The translations under genes were made by a program, and so were the position numbers. 64,000 nt of DNA from Limnohabitans sp. INBF002. Lineage in GTDB: Bacteria; Pseudomonadota; Gammaproteobacteria; Burkholderiales; Burkholderiaceae_C. Of the stretch, positions 60,201-64,000 are shown one piece after another (within the stretch, counting starts at the first letter, position 1; every line of letters begins with the position of its first letter). The notes beneath the pieces were generated by a model that was given only the letters and a program-made list of their open reading frames with translations, was not told the DNA's origin and ran no database searches. Location: contig NZ_AP027055.1 in NCBI RefSeq assembly GCF_027924905.1, positions 124,001 to 188,000 of the forward strand. Direction: 5' to 3'.

Positions 60201-61468
60201 AACTCTTTCCCTACGGCCACGCCACACATCCGCAGTGGGAGATGGCTGCAGGGTTGGTGCTCGCGCAGTTGCGCGCGCACATGGCATTGCCCGAATACGC
60301 CAGTGCGCCGCACTTGGGGTTGCTCTACATCACCGACCATTACGCCAACCACGCGCAAGCTATCTTGGCGCACTTGAGCGCGGAGTTGCCCGAGGTCACC
60401 GATTGGGCGGGCACGGTGGGTGTAGGCATTGCGGCCAACAACGTGGAGTACTTTGATGAGCCCGCGCTCAGCGTCATGCTGTGCGACATTGCGCCCGAAC
60501 ACTACCGTGTGTTCAGTGGCGTGGCGCCATTGGCGCAAGCGGGGACGACAGGCAGTCACTTTGTGCCGCACACCGCGCTCTTGCATGCAGATGCCCAGAC
60601 ACCCGACGTGCCCGAGTTGATTGCCGAATTGGCGCAGCGCACGGCCAGTGGCTATGTGTTTGGTGGTTTGGCCGCCAGCCGTCGCGATGTGGTGCAGTTT
60701 GCGCTGAATGGTGACGGCAACATGGCAGGGCAAGGCAAAGCCTCAGGCGTGTTTCATGGCGGTTTGAGTGGGGTCGCCTTTGATGCTGATGTGGCCATGG
60801 TGTCGCGCGTCACGCAAGGCTGCTTGCCCGTGGCCAAAGCACACACCATCACCAGCGCCGACAACCACGTGGTGCTGACCTTAGACAACGAGCCTGCCCT
60901 GGATGTGCTGGAACGCGACCTGCAGATCAACCTCACCGACACCCAACCTGCCATTGCCAAAGTGCGCGCGACGCTGGTGGGCTTGTCGGCTGAAGATGAC
61001 GCCTCTGTCAAACGCACGGGTGAGTTTGACGATGCGGTGCTGGTGCGCCACATCATCGGCATCGACCCCGCGCGTGAAGCGGTGGCCGTGGCGCAACCCG
61101 TGGACGTGGGCATGCGCCTCACGTTTTGCCAGCGCAATGCAGCGGCTGCGCGTGCCGATCTGACACGCATCTGTGCCGAAATTCGGGAGGCCCTAGAGCC
61201 CGAAGAAATGACCGCCGATTTGGCGGGTGCGCTGAGTGCAGACACCAACATCAACCCACACCCAGCACGCCGAATGGCGGGCGCCATTTATGTGAGCTGT
61301 GCTGGCCGAGGCGGCCCCCACTTTGGTGGGCCGAGCGCCGAGATGCACATCGTCCGTCGCGCTTTGGGCGATGTGCCGCTGGTGGGCTTCTTTGCGGGTG
61401 GTGAAATTGCCCACCAAGCGTTGCATGGCTACACCGGCGTTTTGACGGTGTTCACCACCGAGGCTTAA
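60197..61468 (+). CDS. FIST N- and C-domain sensor protein
   Basis: 423-residue protein made of a FIST N domain (about residues 30-230) and FIST C domain (about 245-400); GRGGPHFGGPSAEMHIVRRALGDVPLVGFFAGGEIA is the C-domain signature. FIST domains are thought to bind small ligands, usually fused to signalling domains; here there is none and no signal peptide. Translation is coupled to the PhaM-like gene. Confidence 0.88.
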   Translation: MKLFPYGHATHPQWEMAAGLVLAQLRAHMALPEYASAPHLGLLYITDHYANHAQAILAHLSAELPEVTDWAGTVGVGIAANNVEYFDEPALSVMLCDIAPEHYRVFSGVAPLAQAGTTGSHFVPHTALLHADAQTPDVPELIAELAQRTASGYVFGGLAASRRDVVQFALNGDGNMAGQGKASGVFHGGLSGVAFDADVAMVSRVTQGCLPVAKAHTITSADNHVVLTLDNEPALDVLERDLQINLTDTQPAIAKVRATLVGLSAEDDASVKRTGEFDDAVLVRHIIGIDPAREAVAVAQPVDVGMRLTFCQRNAAAARADLTRICAEIREALEPEEMTADLAGALSADTNINPHPARRMAGAIYVSCAGRGGPHFGGPSAEMHIVRRALGDVPLVGFFAGGEIAHQALHGYTGVLTVFTTEA

Positions 61469-61495
61469 CGAGGCGCTAAGCCTCGGTTGGGTTTT
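61458..61495. terminator. Terminator between FIST gene and dctA
   Basis: CCGAGGCTTA (61458-61467)/TAAGCCTCGG (61477-61486), 9-nt loop, overlapping the FIST stop, then TTGGGTTTT. Confidence 0.7.
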
Positions 61496-62831
61496 AGTGC
61501 TTAGCCGCCATCTGCGCTTCTTTTTGATCGAGGATGACCTCAGGCGCATCCAGCTCTTCGGGGCTTGGGTTGTTCAGGCCGTCGTGCAAGCGTTGCATGT
61601 CCAAGTCGCCGGTCCACTTGGCCACCACCAAGGTGGCCACGCCGTTGCCGACCAAGTTGGTCAAGGCGCGTGCTTCAGACATGAAGCGGTCAATGCCCAA
61701 GATGAGCGCCAAGCCTGCCACAGGCACGCCGCCGACAGCTGACAAGGTCGCGGCCAACACGATGAAACCACTGCCCGTGATGCCCGCAGCGCCTTTGGAG
61801 GTGAGCAACAACACCGCCAACAAGGTGAGCTGTTGGGTCAGGCTCATGGGGGTGTCGGTGGCTTGCGCGATGAACACAGCGGCCATCGTCAAGTAAATGG
61901 AAGTGCCGTCCAAGTTGAACGAATAGCCCGTTGGGATCACCAAGCCCACCACTGATTTGCGTGCGCCAAGGTTTTCCATTTTCTCCATCATGCGTGGCAA
62001 GACAGATTCAGAAGACGAGGTGCCCAACACAATCAGCAACTCTTCTTTGATGTACTTCACGAACTTCCAGATGCTGAAGCCGTGCAACTTGCTGATGAGC
62101 CCAAGCACCACGAACACAAAAATCAAACACGTCAGATAGAACGTGCCCATCAATTTGCCGAGCGAGAACAACGAGGCCACACCGTACTTGCCAATGGTGA
62201 AGGCCATCGCGCCAAACGCACCGATGGGCGCCACTTTCATGATGATGCCCACGATGTCAAACAAGACGTGCGACAGCTTTTCGATGAAGTCAAACACCAT
62301 CGTGCCGCGGCCGCCAAACTTGTGCAGCGCAAAACCGAACAACACAGAGAACAACAACACTTGCAAAATTTCGCCCTTGGCAAACGCATCGACCACCGAC
62401 GTGGGGATGACGTTCAACAAGAAGTCCACGGTGCCTTGCATCTTGCCGGGCGCGGTGTAGGCGGCGATGCTTTTGGTGTCGAGCGTTGAGGCATCCACAT
62501 TCATGCCCACGCCGGGCTGCACAAAGTTGACGATGAGCAAGCCGATGACGAGCGCCAAAGTGCTGACCACTTCAAAGTACAGCAGCGCCAAGCCACCGGT
62601 CTTGCCGACCTTCTTCATATCTTCCATGCCGGCGATACCCACCACCACGGTGCAGAAGATGATGGGGGCGATGATCATCTTGATGAGTTTGATGAAGCCG
62701 TCGCCCAAAGGCTTCATGTCTGTGCCGACTTGTGGGTAGAAGTGGCCAAGCAAAACGCCGACGACCACGGCGAATAGCACTTGGGCGTAGAGCGATTTGT
62801 AGATGGGTTTTTGGGTGGGCGCGGTGGACAT
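61494..62831 (-). CDS. dctA: C4-dicarboxylate transporter DctA
   Basis: 445-residue sodium/proton-dicarboxylate symporter of the DAACS family, importing succinate, fumarate and malate. The re-entrant serine-rich motif [38 protein letters not shown] and [15 protein letters not shown] are diagnostic. TTAGGAATTTCAC precedes the ATG. Single gene. Confidence 0.95.
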   Translation of the reverse strand: MSTAPTQKPIYKSLYAQVLFAVVVGVLLGHFYPQVGTDMKPLGDGFIKLIKMIIAPIIFCTVVVGIAGMEDMKKVGKTGGLALLYFEVVSTLALVIGLLIVNFVQPGVGMNVDASTLDTKSIAAYTAPGKMQGTVDFLLNVIPTSVVDAFAKGEILQVLLFSVLFGFALHKFGGRGTMVFDFIEKLSHVLFDIVGIIMKVAPIGAFGAMAFTIGKYGVASLFSLGKLMGTFYLTCLIFVFVVLGLISKLHGFSIWKFVKYIKEELLIVLGTSSSESVLPRMMEKMENLGARKSVVGLVIPTGYSFNLDGTSIYLTMAAVFIAQATDTPMSLTQQLTLLAVLLLTSKGAAGITGSGFIVLAATLSAVGGVPVAGLALILGIDRFMSEARALTNLVGNGVATLVVAKWTGDLDMQRLHDGLNNPSPEELDAPEVILDQKEAQMAAKH

Positions 62832-62914
62832 GTGAAATTCCTAAGTGTTAACCCTAGGAATTTAACCCTCCAAACCCTTGCCTCTCATGTGGGTTTCCAC
62901 ATGGTCACCGTGCG

Positions 62915-64000
<1,086 letters not shown>

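Overview
The window reads as a chromosomal segment of a betaproteobacterium of the order Burkholderiales, most likely family Comamonadaceae (a Limnohabitans, Rhodoferax or Curvibacter relative). This rests on moderate GC content, the protein types (PhaM-like granule protein, DUF3567, DUF3108, a PTS reduced to EIIA-HPr-EI, HemJ instead of HemG/HemY, HemB of the Asp-type metal site) and gene orders known from that group (yggS divergent to pilT, lipA-lipB-ybeD, rsmI/yraN/diaA/dolP). The genus is inference. Both ends cut genes: mrdA on the left lacks its N-terminus, tgt on the right lacks its N-terminus.

Layout. 1-13 kb: cell-wall PBP2 (mrdA), a TSUP exporter, a structured non-coding stretch, a GMC oxidoreductase, an intergenic inverted-repeat element, methylmalonate-semialdehyde dehydrogenase divergent from a LysR regulator, an SDR, a dienelactone hydrolase, then hemB and hemJ back to back with a candidate sRNA between them, VanZ-like, 2Fe-2S and hydrolase genes. 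13-25 kb: dacC, the str operon (rpsL-rpsG-fusA-tuf) running into the S10 operon (rpsJ to rpsQ), which is closed by a terminator with a peroxiredoxin where the spc operon often begins. 25-33 kb: cytochrome b561 divergent from cytochrome c', a lipoprotein-MFS pair, the regulatory PTS (EIIA, HPr, EI), convergent with lipA-lipB-ybeD. 33-40 kb: the complete F1Fo ATP synthase operon atpIBEFHAGDC. 40-46 kb: small hydrolase and hypothetical genes, a cytochrome c, tRNA-Arg(CCG) directly followed by a TRAP transporter (dctPQM). 46-64 kb: rsmI divergent from yraN-diaA-dolP, HIBADH-like dehydrogenase, pilT divergent from yggS, a glcD-like flavoprotein, LysR, purU, DUF3567, DUF3108, an FAH-family hydrolase, an eRF1-like protein with a DksA/TraR-type protein, a copper-handling cluster (DUF2946, YcnI, PCuAC), phaM-like plus FIST, dctA and tgt.

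Working together: most of the window is housekeeping (translation, ATP synthesis, heme, lipoate, cell wall). Accessory physiology is that of a heterotrophic freshwater betaproteobacterium: uptake of organic acids (TRAP, DctA), oxidation of small acids, c-type cytochromes and copper delivery. I saw no phage, transposase, CRISPR array or defence island.

The least expected observations are non-coding: (1) at least a dozen genes have a -10-like hexamer ending 6 or 7 nt before the ATG and no Shine-Dalgarno sequence, suggesting leaderless mRNAs; (2) a candidate sRNA with a pyrimidine-rich anti-SD loop upstream of hemJ; (3) a structured stretch with its own terminator between the GMC oxidoreductase and the TSUP gene; (4) a perfect 42-bp inverted repeat nested with a 30-bp one at 4514-4753; (5) a long hairpin between fusA and tuf.
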